Assembly: GCA_963693085.1 (NCBI GenBank)
Contig: OY856409.1
Coordinates: forward strand, 661,229,591-661,293,590
DNA: 64,000 nucleotides
Reading direction: 5' to 3'
Origin: Alisma plantago-aquatica
Lineage: Eukaryota; Streptophyta; Magnoliopsida; Alismatales; Alismataceae
Shown here: positions 36,997-48,480 of the stretch, in pieces
Layout of the letters: each line of letters starts with the position of its first letter
Position numbering within the stretch: the stretch's first letter is position 1
Translations under genes and position numbers: made by a program
The notes under the pieces: generated by a model
Databases searched by the model: none
What the model saw: only the letters and a program-made list of their open reading frames with translations
Told to the model about the DNA's origin: nothing

Positions 36997-38225
36997 ATGA
37001 AACTCTCTTTCCTTGCATGCATTATGATAGAGAGAGGGAGTTGCATGCATCATAGGCCATGACACATGCCTTACACGCATTGTAGATGGTGTCATCTACT
37101 GCACAAGTTGTAGCTAGAGCTAGTCTATATGCATTGCAAGTCATAACCCCATGGTGTGCTAATGAGTAATATTAATACACTCAAGTGTGTACATAGATGT
37201 GGTATAATATAATGGTAATGTGATGATGAAATAATCAGGCATAGCTAAATAATAAAATTTTCACTTAGCCTTAATACCCTTGCAACATATGGGAGGTAAT
37301 GAATTATGGTTTAGGGGTTGATAACTTTATATAAAACCCTAATTGTTTATGTATGAACCCTAACCCTAATAATATGACCATGTGAGTTGTGTGCTCACTT
37401 TACTTGGTGAATTGTACCTCATAATAGTGTTTTTCTCTCTTGATTATGTAAACCTAATATTGTAGGTGAAATGAATGACATAACTATGTCATCTCGGTGA
37501 TGAACCTTATATAACATAGGGTTGTGATTGTGAAAATTGTTGAGATATAATGTGTGATCAGTTGTACATGATTATATGAATGGGTCTAATGACCTAGCAA
37601 GTGACTTGGGCACAATTTAAGGTGAAATCCTCTAGTAATGTGTTGAGGGATGATTACCTCATGATGAGGAGGTATTATTGATGACATAGTGAATGATAGT
37701 ATTGCAAGTATTACATGATAATGAGACAAGTTCTCACTTAATATGTTTCATATCTTCTGAAGTCGAACCTTACCTTAATTTTGTAGAATTTTTTTATAGT
37801 TAATATATTGTAGCTTGATTGATGAACTAAAAGATACTCAATTGGGATATTTGATCAAGTGAAACCCTAATCATGTAGTTGCCATGTACCATAGATCCAT
37901 ATTCAACGTCAATATTTGGCTGGATGGTGAAATGAGTAAATCCTACAGGAAACTCAGAGCGTGTATTATTGAATATGTGGGGTCTAGTGGAGATAACTTC
38001 CTCTATCCTTAAATTGTTGAAATAGTGGTATATTGTTTTATTAAAGAATGGCAATTTATGAGCACGTTCTCTAGTGTTGTGCCACGTACCAAGGTAGACT
38101 AGTTGTTTATAGAACCATAGCTTTAACTATGTCTATAAGTTGCTATTATAGTAGTTAGACTATAAAGTAACTACATTGCAGACTCGAACTGAATGAGTAG
38201 TGTTGATGATGATTATGGAGTCGGG

Positions 38226-39446
38226 TTCTTCCATTGATTTTGTATGGTACTGATTTTGACTTAGAAATGGTTAGTTGGAATTGACTGGTATGCCGCAAAC
38301 CCTCAGGGCATAATAATAAAAGTGATAATACAGATCATTCTTGGGTGCATCACAAAAGACAATATATCATTTTCCCTACTCTGGTAGCATTAGCACTAGT
38401 GCAATGGTCAACTTCTCCTTTAGGAGATGAAAAGAATATTGACACCTGCTATCCAATACAAATGACACATCCTTTCTAGTAAGTTTTGTTAGGGGTAATG
38501 CCTCCGCACTAAAATTCATAATGAACCTCATGTAATATCCTACCAAACCTAGAAAGATACAAGCCACCATAGGTGGCTTCGATTGATCCTATTACAATAC
38601 TGACTCTACCTTCTTTGGGTGTATACAAACTCCTCTGGAAGATATTACATGCACTAGGAAAGACACTTTGTTTAACCAAAACTCGCACTTACTTAACTTT
38701 ACATATAACTAGTGTTGTCTTAATAAAGACAAAGCCTAACATAGGTGTTTCTCATGTTACTGACCATCTCTAAGTTAGATAAAGATATCATCTATGAAAA
38801 AAACTACAAACTTGTCGAGATGTGGTATGAACACTCTATTCATAAGATCCATGAATGATGTTGGTGCATTAGTTAACCCAAATGACATAACCACAAACTG
38901 ATAATGACCATACCTTGTCCTAAAAGCCGACTTAGGTATGGCATATGCCTTGATTTGCAATTGATGATAACCCGGCCTCAATTCTATCTTAGAAAGAATG
39001 GTGGCTCCCCATAACTGATCAAACAAATCATCTATATGTGGCAATGGATACTTGTTCTTAATTGTAATTTTATTCAACTATTGGTAGTCAGTACACAACC
39101 TCATTGATCCATCCTTCTTCTTAAAAAATAGAATGGGAGCACCCTAAGGTGACATTCTTAGCCAAATGAAACCTTTCTCAAGTAACTACTACAACTACTT
39201 CAAGTCATGCATCTCTGTCGGTTCCATTCTATATAGTGTATGTGCTATAGGTTGAGTACCTGGAACTAGATTGATTTCAAAACCAATCTCTCTAGGAGGA
39301 GGTACACCTAGAAACTTGTTAGGAAATATATCCTCAAACTCTTGTATCACTGGAACTTCCTGAATACTAGTACCCTTCGCCTTTGTATCCACCACATGTG
39401 AAAAAAATGCATCACAACCCTGTCCCATCCAATTCTCTACCATCAT
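38226..39446 (-). pseudogene. Element A reverse transcriptase and RNase H N-terminal half
   Basis: This reads on the minus strand, opposite to the element's LTR start and integrase. From 39446 down: the RT fingers (FPNKFLGVPPPREIGFEINL, PGTQPIAHTLYRM), [33 protein letters not shown], the palm ([25 protein letters not shown] with the catalytic DD), and the connection (FLGLVGYYMRFIMNFS). Then RNase H (YIVFCDASKNDL) decays into LRVCG and a segment aligning with NYPVHDLEL and LKIWRHYLYG of the family. Frames are broken near 38376, 38570-38775 and 39080-39195. RNase H stops at about 38225, where LTR sequence begins; its second half is at 41926 on the other strand. Confidence 0.85.
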
Positions 39447-39670
39447 AGAATAAACTAGACATGTTGGAAGGATCTTCCTATCACCCGGAAAAACCCATCA
39501 AGCATCATCATCTACAAATGTCACCATCTTGGCATTACAGTCCAAGATTACCCTATACGTTTCCAAAGTATCCATCCCAAGGATTACGCAAATCTGTGCA
39601 TATCAAGTGGTAAGAGATCCACTTGAATTCTATGTCTAGAAAAGGAAAGAACATAGGACAAACATATTTC

Positions 39671-39916
39671 TCACAACTTTGTTGAACCAACTAAAGGAGT
39701 CTCAAGATGAAGACTATCATATCTATGATTAATAAGCAAGAAATAGTTAGCTATCACTTCCCAGGTGATAAAGGAATGTGTGGCACTCGGGTCAATCAAA
39801 ACAAATATAAAACATGAAGAAGACAAATTAGAATGATATAATTTCATCTGACCTGTCACAGACCTCAGGTTGACAACTCCCTTCGGCTGACTCATCGCAT
39901 AGAATCGAGTCATCAC
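39671..39916 (-). pseudogene. Element A aspartic protease remnant
   Basis: It lies between gag and RT on the minus strand. The active-site region reads VLIDPSATHSFI where chromoviruses have VLIDSGATHSFIS, so the DSG catalytic triad is altered to DPS. The upstream part (TGQMKLYHSN) and the downstream spacing fit a Ty3/gypsy protease, which would cut the polyprotein in the particle. Isolated from RT by stops. Confidence 0.75.
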
Positions 39917-41020
39917 TTGTTGTCATTCTCTACCTCTGTTAGCATGCCCTGATGAACCAGCTTATGACGTATGTCTGTGTCCTCTACCATTGTGTTGTTG
40001 CCCCTATTGTGAACTCTGCTGAATCAGCCTAGGCTGTTGAGTCACCTCTTCATTCTTCAAAAGGCAGTACCATAATATGCCCCACTTGTACACACTTGAA
40101 ACAAAATTTTGCCCTCATACTACAGCCTAGAGAGCCCTGTCACATACACTGACATCGCACATTGAGCTCCTACAGGTGGAAAACTATAACATCTGCCAAT
40201 GCTCAATGTCTACAATGATCGATTCACTGACCTTTGCTTAGACTGTGGTGTTGAGTACCTAGGCTTTTTCAAGCCTCTAGAAGATTTTCCCTGGTATTGC
40301 ACAAGCTCTTCTTCTTGGTCTTCACATCACGTTTCTCCATAACTAACTATTCTACCCTCCTAACTGACTCCACAAATGTGAAAAACCTTTCTCTATTCTC
40401 TAAAGATGACACTGGGGTTGTTAGCTTAGTACTTAGGCCCTTCTCAAAATGTCAAATCCTCTCATTGTCTGTTGCAGCCATATGTGGACAAAATCGTAGA
40501 AGCTTCATAAATTTAGCTTTATAGGCACTTATCAACATAAATCCTTGTTGGATCTTATCAAACTGTACAATCTTCTCATCTAAGTAAGTCTTGAGAAAGT
40601 ATTGACTTACAAACTCCCGCCTAAATTTCTCCCATTAAATACAACTCCTAGCATTTTCTCCTCTTCAATGGCCCACCAGTAGCCAGCACTCCCTTTCAAA
40701 AGATAGACAACATGTTTCACCTTGTCTTCCTTAGGGATGTTGAGGATCTTAAAGGCCTTCTCTAGCTCAGTGAGACACAAATCTGCATCGGCTAGATAAA
40801 ATGTACCTACATTTTCCAATGCCCCTACACGCTGGAGTCCCTCAAATGTCTTCCCAGAGAACCATGTGTTTCAGCACTAGGAACCTCTACCCTAGTTTGA
40901 ATTGCAGGCATCTTATCCATCATACGGTTAACTGTAGTCATAAATTGTCCAATCACAGACTCTAAAGTATGGTTGGCTACATTAGATGGATTGAATCGAG
41001 GCATCTCGAGCACATCTTCT
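39917..41020 (-). pseudogene. Element A gag remnant
   Basis: Minus-strand gag, the structural particle protein. From the start near 41013: a leader (MPRFNPSNVANHTLESVIGQ), after a frameshift the Retrotrans_gag core (DADLCLTELEKAFKILNIP, KHVVYLLKGSAGYWW), then YKAKFMKLLRFCPHMA and FEKGL, and a single zinc knuckle (CFKCVQVGHI). The order and spacing match Tekay/Del chromoviruses. Frames change near 40820 and several in-frame stops occur downstream. It is followed by protease and preceded by the primer site, so the minus-strand block is collinear from PBS to RNase H. Confidence 0.82.
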
Positions 41021-41208
41021 GCCCTCTCTTACTTCCTAGTAGCATCTCATGGTGCAGCAATCTTGCTTTCTGCAACATGTTCATCATGGTCTCTAGAAAT
41101 CTTTTCTATCATCTTCTACTTCTGCAATAGTATAAGATACTATAAGATATATTGGAGGACACTAGAATAAACTAAAACCTAGTCCTATGTCCCTGTAGAC
41201 TCAATAAA

Positions 41209-41226
41209 CCTATAGCTGCAATACCA
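41209..41226 (-). other. Element A primer-binding site (degenerate tRNA-iMet)
   Basis: On the minus strand TGGTATTGCAGCTATAGG lies six bases after the LTR end GGTCGTCACA. It is a decayed form of the initiator-Met site (TGGTATCAGAGC). It fixes the orientation of the gag-RT block. Confidence 0.65.
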
Positions 41227-41232
41227 CTAAAT

Positions 41233-41925
41233 TGTGACGACCATCTCCATAATAAATGAGATTACTCAAAACAAATCACGGAATTATCACTAATCACAAT
41301 ATTACCACAAAATAGGGTAAATTAAAACCAATTGCAATTTAATATCTCAAGCGGAAGTATCTTGTAAACAATCCTTCAACGTAGGCCATATGCATTTCAC
41401 ATATACCAAACGATGTTACATATGGAGTTTAAAGACTGTCAAGCCATATATGATACATATTGAAGCCTATTCATATGTATAAGCCCTTTCTATACATTCA
41501 TGGCATAAATCCAAAATCTTTGTGTCTATAAACAAAACAAAAAAAAATCTCACCCAAAGACTGGAGAGTACAGGGCCGACACATAGGACTCTATTAAGAC
41601 ACTACACCAGTAGCATGTCCAACCTTTAGACAACTACTGTTCTCCTTGTTGCTCAGTTTCTGCACCACGACCTCAACCTCCACATCCATGACCACTTAAA
41701 ATGTTTTGGAATCCATGGGTTGAGACCAAACGTCCAAGCGAGAGTTATAACTCTTCACCATCAACTATTATAAGCATAATTAAGATAATAAAATAACGAA
41801 GTAGTGCATACTGGTTAAGCATCTTAAGTATTGGCAACTGAGCAATAAGATAATTTATTATTTTTAGAAGGAATATGAAGAAAATGTATAACTATTATAA
41901 ATAAAATAGTAAGAAGATAAGGCAT
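41233..41925 (-). mobile_element. Element A, LTR tail in inverted orientation
   Basis: On the minus strand this ends GGAGATGGTCGTCACA, preceded by CTTCCGCTTGAGATATTAAA. Both are typical of the end of Tekay-type LTRs. Its other side abuts plus-strand RNase H at about 41926. It fits as the missing end of the 5' LTR that starts at 35237. Confidence 0.65.
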
Positions 41926-43556
41926 GGGATCATCTAATGTGATTCGTATTTGACACTAAGAAAATAGTATGTAGGAAGTCCTCTTCGTCATCATCTTCTA
42001 AGCAAGCATAGATGAGTGCTTTGGTGTGTTACAAGAGAGATATGTTGGTGTCTCTTTGAAAAATGAATGCACAGTTAGAAGTGTCACTATTAGAAGGCAT
42101 GTTAGCACAGTTACAAGTGAAGTCAATGCTGAATCGGCAAATCAGAGATGCACAACAAAATGATACCATGGCACAACAGATCTGAGTAGAGTTGGATAGT
42201 GAGAAACAAGATGGTTTTCATGAGTCCGAGGAAGGGACATTGTGTTATCATGGCAGAGAAGTTGTACTAGATGTAGACAATCTGAGGACTTTAGTTCTAG
42301 AAGAGGCTCCCTCTTCTATGTACGCTATGCATCTAGGTAGCACCCAAATGTATCAGAATATGAAGGATCTATATTGGTGGCCAAGATTGAAGTACGATGT
42401 AGCTGAGTTCATATCTAATGTGCAATGTGTTAGTAAGTCAAAGTCGAGCATCACAAGCCTGTAGGAACTATGCGACCATTGCCTATACCTCAGTGGAAGT
42501 GGTATCATATTACAATGGACTTTGTGGTTGGACTCCCAAGGACAACCAAAGGTCATGATTCCATCTGGGTAATAGTGGATATGTTGACTAAGTCAACAAA
42601 TTTTCTTCCAGTAAGGATGACATATGCAATTAAGAAGCTCGCGTAGGTGTATGTTGATGAGATAGTATGTCTACATGGTATTTCAGCTATCGTAGTGTAA
42701 GACAAATATCCGCAGTTCACTAGTCGCTTTTGGGAGCATCTACATGCAACACTGGGTATGCAATTAAGGTTCAACATTACATTTCACCCACTGATAGATG
42801 GACAATCTGAGAGGACAATACAACCTTGGAGAATCGGTTGGGAGCTTGTGTATTGCAATTTTTGGGTAGTTGGGATATACATCTTATCCAAATAGAATTT
42901 GCCTAAATAATAATTATCAAAGGAGCATCAACATGGCACCATAGGAAGCGTTATATGGGAGACATTGTAGATCGCCTTTATGCTGGTATGAGATAGGAGA
43001 ATATCAGCTTCTGAGTCTTGAGCTAGTATAATAGACAACAGAAAAGATTAAAGTCAATAAAAAACAACTGAAGGCATCTCAGGATAAATAGAAGTCTTAT
43101 GCCTATAATTGTCGTAGACCTTTAGAGTTTCAGGTGGGAGATAGGGTGTACCTTAAAGTTTCTCCTTGGAAAGGAGTTCTAAGGTTTGGGAAAAAGGGTA
43201 AGCTGGCTCCTAGATATATGGGACCTTATCATGTAGTTGCATGTGTTGGGATGGTGGCCTAGAATCTAGAGTTTCCACCTATGTTACATAAGTTACATCT
43301 TATGTTTCATATCTCTATCATGAGGAAGTGTCACCCTGATATAGAGTTGACACTTCAGTCTATTGAAGTAGACCTAGATAATGATATATCCTATGTAGAA
43401 GGTCATGTTCTAATCTTGGATAGAAGGATGAAGAAGTTGAAGAAAAAGGACATTGCTTTGGTCAAGGTTTTGTGGCATCATCGTGGCATTGAAAAAGCCA
43501 CGTGGGAACTTGAAGATGAGATGTGGAAGAAGTATCCATCTCTTTTTGCGTAGGAT
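41926..43556 (+). pseudogene. Element A RNase H C-terminal half, integrase, chromodomain
   Basis: Plus strand. It opens with DHLM then FVFDTKKIVCRK, a decayed version of DHKSLKYIFTQKELNMRQ in RNase H, followed by SALV (DALSR) and a linker. The integrase zinc region is at 42260-42450 (HLGSTQMYQNMKDLYWWPRL), with its second Cys pair damaged. The catalytic core has ITMDFVVGLPR, DKYPQFTSRFW and TFHPLIDGQSERT. The C-terminal part gives LHKLHLMFHISIMRK, and the chromodomain (ILDRRMKKLKKKD, ALVKVLWHHRGIEKATWELE) ends at 43556. It would insert the DNA copy into chromatin. Stops and frameshifts occur near 42182, 42462, 42646, 42700 and 42890; the last 90 codons are open. Confidence 0.87.
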
Positions 43557-43590
43557 TTGGGGGATAAAATCCCTGTTAGGGGTTTATAAT
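43556..43590 (+). other. Element A polypurine tract
   Basis: TTGGGGGATAAAATCC and GTTAGGGG lie between the pol stop and the 3' LTR start TGTAAGACCCC, the position of the Ty3/gypsy tract. Confidence 0.65.
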
Positions 43591-44635
43591 TGTAAGACCC
43601 CTAACCTAGCTTTATGCTCAATTGTAATTATATGCTTAAACCTTAAATTAATCTTTTGATATGTTTTAATATCATGTGACATGCTTATATTTTCAATTGA
43701 ATCTAATTCGAATAGTATTGAGTTATCTTTACTATATTGTATATGATTTGTACCATCTTGAAAATTACCCAGAAGTGAAGGTTACTTTGCAGATTTTCAC
43801 ACGAAGAGAGTGTTTCTTATTCTTTAACATCAAGAGAGAAAATATTGTGATATGGGGTGACTTGATTGAATTATAGTTGTGTATATGACATCATCTCGTA
43901 ACATTAGGGTTTGTAGGGTTACTTAGTTGACATGGTGACTATCCTCGGATTCGATGTTGTGACCATTACATCACTTATTGTGAGAATCATGACCAAGACA
44001 CATGCTTGGATGCATGGTCACAACTGAGACACCCTAGAAATAGGATGGTTGTGACAATTGTCTTTTATAGTAAGTATCTCGACCATGATATGGTGTTTTA
44101 GGGTTGGGTCGAGACAAAGTGTGCATGGGAGTATCTTGACCGTGACAAGGGAGCTAACTGGCCCTAGAGGTCACGATACACCTTCTATATAAACATGGAT
44201 ATTTCATATTTTTGCGTGAGAAGGAAATAAGGTTAACCATTTGAAGAACAAGTGTCCTTTAGATAGATATGGTGTTGACACATCAAAGACCCCTACTTCC
44301 CTCCTCCTTTGGATATATAATCCCTTCTTTTTCTTATAAGCTAATCTTTTTGTCTCTACACACCTTCGTCTACTTTGAACCACCTTTGGAGCTTCATGAG
44401 CAAGAAGAAGCATAACTTGATCCTTGGGTGGTCGATCCTTGGTTCATGATTGAATGTTTTGTGCTAGGGTTAGCTTTTGGTGGTGAATCTTGGTGAATTG
44501 TCTCTTGGTAAGTGGTCCTCCCTTCTAGATCACATTTTCTTCTAAAACTCTTCATCTTCTTCTTCCTCTTTGGTCGTGGATCATCCATGGTAGTTCTTTT
44601 TGAAGATCTCTTCTTTACAAATATCATAAGTTCAA
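43591..44635 (+). mobile_element. Element A, 3' LTR, truncated at a fusion
   Basis: This repeats 35237-36285 with small gaps (for example a loss of about 20 bases near 43630). It ends abruptly at about 44635: the partner continues CATAACTTAGGG while this copy continues CATAAGTTCAATAAATAAA, which belongs to the LTR of element B. The rest of the LTR and its target duplication are missing. Confidence 0.8.
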
Positions 44636-45657
44636 TAAATAAAAATTAGTTCTTTCTTTTACATATGAACTTATTTATTTCTCCTTCTTCCTTCTCATTC
44701 TTTCTCTTAGAGTAGGGGATAAAGAAAGCAAACCATTTATTGTCACCACCTTGGTCTCTTTGGAGATTTTGCTTTTGTGTTCTATGGCTTCCTATCTTTT
44801 TCTCCTTGTTTCTCCCTTCCTCGCTATGACTAGCAAGTAGTTTCCTTATCAAGGAGAAGGGAGTAGCCCCTCAGCCTTGTGTTAATCAGATCGAGTTTTA
44901 CACGACTTCTTTATATGAATGGTTTTTGGTTTAGATATCTCTGATTTAAATAAAGTAATTAATCATTTTAATCGCTTGTTAAGCCCGACAGATGCGACAA
45001 TGGAACCCGAGATTTAGAATGCATAAACCGATTTCACAAGGATTTGGATGTGACCATGGAAAAATCCTCTTTAGGATGAAGAACAAGGATACATGAACAC
45101 CAAGACCAATGGGTTCACGTGGAGTTCATCTCTTGCATTTTGTTTACAAATAAATCGCATACCTACTTCTATGTTATTGTCGTATATCATTTGTTCATGT
45201 TTTCACAAGGGTTAAGGTGGTGAAACCCCAAAGCCTTGATGCCTTCTTTCCTGATTTCAAACCACTTCTTCAATGATTGTTTTCAATTTACCTTTTTAAT
45301 TTCAGCACTTCACTTTTTGTTTCAATAATCTTGTGAGATAACAATTTCTTCATTTACTTTCTTGCCTTAGAATAATCTTTTCCTTCCTTTGTATTAGTGT
45401 AATATTTTACTTCCTTGCAATTTAAATTCTTGTTCTAGTTTCAATAACCAACCCCCAAATCAGAATTTGTTTTCTGTTCCTTATTCAAAAATACCAAAAA
45501 GAAATATGTTCAAAAATCAATCGGGATAAATGAGAACAATCTTAAAAAAAATTATGTGGGATCGACCCTTCTATACTTGCTTTAACTAGAAAGTAAAAAA
45601 AAAATAAACTCTAGGATAATTGTTCTAGTGAATTGATTTGCTCTTCGACGCGTGTCA
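44636..45657 (+). mobile_element. Element B, 5' LTR (3' part)
   Basis: This matches about 49113-50140 along its length (AGATCGAGTTTTAC, ACCGATTTCA, TGGGATCGACCCTTCT). It ends at CA (45657), followed by a tRNA-Asp-type primer site. The upstream part, including the promoter seen in the other copy, is missing because of the fusion with element A. Confidence 0.8.
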
Positions 45658-45661
45658 ATTT

Positions 45662-45680
45662 TGGAGCCGTTGTCGGGGAC
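45662..45680 (+). other. Element B primer-binding site (tRNA-Asp type)
   Basis: TGGAGCCGTTGTCGGGGAC differs at two bases from TGGCGCCGTTGCCGGGGA, the complement of plant tRNA-Asp used by Athila/Tat-type Ty3/gypsy elements. It lies just after the LTR end. Confidence 0.8.
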
Positions 45681-45841
45681 AATAGACCATTTTTCTCGAA
45701 CCCCGAAAAATCTTTGAACATTCTTTTTTTTTCATTTTTTCTGCCTTCTGAGAAAAATTCTGGGAGTGTTACTCCTCCTTCTGTTGAGTTTCCATTCCAG
45801 TCGTATGTTTTTTCTACACTCAATATTAACTGTCATATTAA

Positions 45842-47238
45842 TTGTCCATGCGATGCCCACCGAACGTCGATTCCGCACCGTCAATTTCTGATCCAGAACC
45901 AAAAAAGCCAATGGTGATTTTAATCAATGATGATGATGATGATTATATCATCCTCAATCAAGTAGAATCAACTCTAGTACCTGCAGCTCCACCATTCACT
46001 TCCATTGTGGGTGTTAATCTAGTTGTGTTAATGACCAATATGCTTATGTTGAAACCTTTCTGTATAATGAACCGCTACCCTTGGAAGAAGTCCAATGTGA
46101 AGCAGTAGAGATTCCACACAACCTTGATCAAGAGATGGATATGTGTTATAAATCAATTAAGGCTGTTACAAATGAAGAACATTGTTTAGCTAAGGTAGCA
46201 GCTATATGGGGCCCCGACTATCCATATAAGTCAGAAAATGAATAGATGAAGGCTTATGTGGATAAATTCATGAATGAAGAATCTTTTAATAAAAAGGTTA
46301 AAGACTGGTGGGATCAAAGAATGTCCCAATAACCTAAGGATCCAAAACCCTTCTCAGTTGTAGGCCCAAATTTGTATGTTTACAATAATTATCCCATTTT
46401 GGTTGAGTCTATTGTGTCCAATGTACCATCACCCCTATAGGATGCACTGATGGATTCTTTTGAAAGGCTTCCTCATAAAGAGCACTATGCCCTACCTCAA
46501 CCACTGCTTGTTCCATGTTAGGTTGAACTTAATGAGGTGATTCCACCTCTACAAGAATCATACATGCCACAATTATATTGTGAGGTGATCCCCTCTAAGC
46601 CCATTGAGTTGGGCACATGTTCCACGAATGAATCAGATGTCCTCTTCATCATAGTAAAGGATCCTGATGACTCCATAGGCATCCATTTTGATGGGATGTT
46701 TTATGAAGAAGAGATAGAGAACTCCTAAATAGAGATGGAGCAGTGTGGCTTAATCATTTTTTATAATTATGACGACAATTACACCATCTGTGAGTCATCC
46801 ACACCAACTCCATTGGCTTCCATCTATGGGGTATAGGATCTGGATGCACCTTGTTGCATAACACCCTATCCACTACATGTAGATCTAGGCAACAAAAAGA
46901 TACTCGAGCTAGATCCTCTGCCCAATTTTCTACATCCAAAACTACATGTGTTACCCAACAGGCACCCACCAATCTCCCCAAATCTACATTCATCTCCAAC
47001 ACTTCCTTCACTACTGAAGGAAGATTTATGGATCCTAGTGGAAGGACTGCGAGGTGACAAGCAATGTCATTCAGATACCTCTTTAAGCTTCCACGACCAC
47101 CCTTCCATTGGGTGTATCATGAAGCTCCTATGTTCAAAGCCCCAGTCATCATTGACATCTCCTTCAACTGGACATTTTTTGAGCAACCAAGGCATCCCAG
47201 CGATCCCAATAATTTTCTTCCTTCCATTACAAATTTAA
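45842..47238 (+). pseudogene. Element B decayed ORF of unknown function
   Basis: After a short start in another frame (DPEPKKPMVILIND and an Asp run, 45842-46015), one frame (from about 46036) runs to 47238 with about six stops: at GAATAG, CAATAA, CTATAG, GTTAGG, CCTAAA and GTATAG. Most are one base from Gln codons, as expected from C-to-T change. Visible segments are NEPLPLEEVQCEAVEIPHNL, CLAKVAAIWGPDYPY, KAYVDKFMNEESFNKKVKDW, PKPFSVVGPNLYVYNNYPIL, YCEVIPSKPIELGTC, DPDDSIGIHFDGMFYEEE and PLHVDLGNKKILELDPLP. It is acidic, with no RT, protease, zinc knuckle or gag core that I can see. It is the only coding trace in the element, so B looks non-autonomous. Confidence 0.55.
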
Positions 47239-48480
47239 GTTTTGCTCAGAATGAGAAAATTTCTATGTCCAGGGTGGAGGTGGGTGGTAGGTTTCTACTC
47301 CACCCCCTTATCTTTTTTTTTGCATCTTGTTTTCCCTTGTTTTGCATGTAGTTGCTTTTATAATTTCTTTTTCTATGGCCATTATCTAGTTGCCCAATAT
47401 GAATAGATGTTTATCATTGTAACCCTTTGAATTTATTAAATATTTTGCAAATTGTTTTACAAATTGCCATGTCTGAAACCACCATGTCACTTAGAACCCC
47501 AAAACAGCATCACTCCTTGGAAAAGTTGGTGAGTCGTATGGAATTATTCAAAATAAAACATAGTTTTTCTCTAGTTTAAAACTATAGATTAACTTGATAT
47601 AAATCTTGTATAATATGATTGAAAGAAATATTTTATATGAGGTAATGACTGTTTTGAAAGAAAAAAAATTGTGTGAAGTTATAAGCACAAGGACTCCTTT
47701 TGTTTCCCTCTTTTTTCTTTCAAAAGAAGAGAAGTAAAGAATCACCACTAGACAAAAATCAAGCCCGGGGTGGCATTCTTCCCACATCAAAAATTTCATA
47801 CCCCACAAAGGGGCATTCCATAAAAATATGCCAAAAGATCACAAGAAATAATTTGTGACCAATGAAGCTACAAACCAAAAATATACCAAGTCGAATAGAG
47901 GAGGGATCATCACTTCTTTCTTTGTTTTCACCTCCCCCCCAATTTCATCATGTTCTTGTGCTACAACTCACATAAAAAAATACAATAATAAAAATGAGAG
48001 TGTCAAAGCAAAAGTAAGAGAAGTGTTTTTTCTAAAAAGTCTTGATTTATAATTAAGATATGATATTTGTTTTTGATAGGGAATATAGAATTTTGTGTTT
48101 TGTGATTTTAGGAGATGGGGTTGCTCGCCAAAATTTGGAGGTAAGGAATAAAGTGGTGTTACACGGGGGATGATAGACATGTTGTTAGTATAAATTGGAA
48201 TTACTTGTGATTTTATTTGTTTGAGAAGAAACACAGATTCAAGTCTAGGATATTTTGATAAACTTGTATTTATCCTTTTTATTTACATCTTTTAGATATC
48301 TTTTAGGATTGTTTTGTTATTTACTTTCTTAGTTTTATAATTAATTGTGTTAGTTTAATAATTTTCTATTTGTTTTGAGTTTTAGTTATATTTTCTTATT
48401 TTTTTAATAGAAAAACAGCCCAATCACTCCATGTTTAATTTCCCTTGAAAGATGTTTTGTACAATTCCCGCAGTATCTGA
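47239..48480. other. Element B interior, 3' non-coding part
   Basis: This part is AT-rich with no RT, integrase or other domain. A small GGGTGGAG..CTCCACCC inverted repeat lies near 47271-47315. I could not place the polypurine tract or the exact start of the 3' LTR; the LTR probably begins between about 48.2 and 48.6 kb. Confidence 0.4.

Larger units (their letters stand above)
35237..38225 (+). mobile_element. Element A, 5' LTR (start to inversion breakpoint)
   Basis: The LTR begins TGTAAGACCCC. Its first 1.05 kb repeats at 43591-44635, with shared blocks such as TTACCCAGAAGTGAAGG and GATATATAATC. It continues in plus orientation to about 38225, where minus-strand RNase H coding begins. 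GTTAG (35232-35236) would be its target duplication, but the partner was lost. The part at 36.3-38.2 kb has no coding signal. Confidence 0.75.

Noticed and set aside
36832..37095. Two overlapping minus-strand frames rich in His, Thr and Pro
   Set aside because: They translate a GC-rich minisatellite; the repeat explains both open frames.
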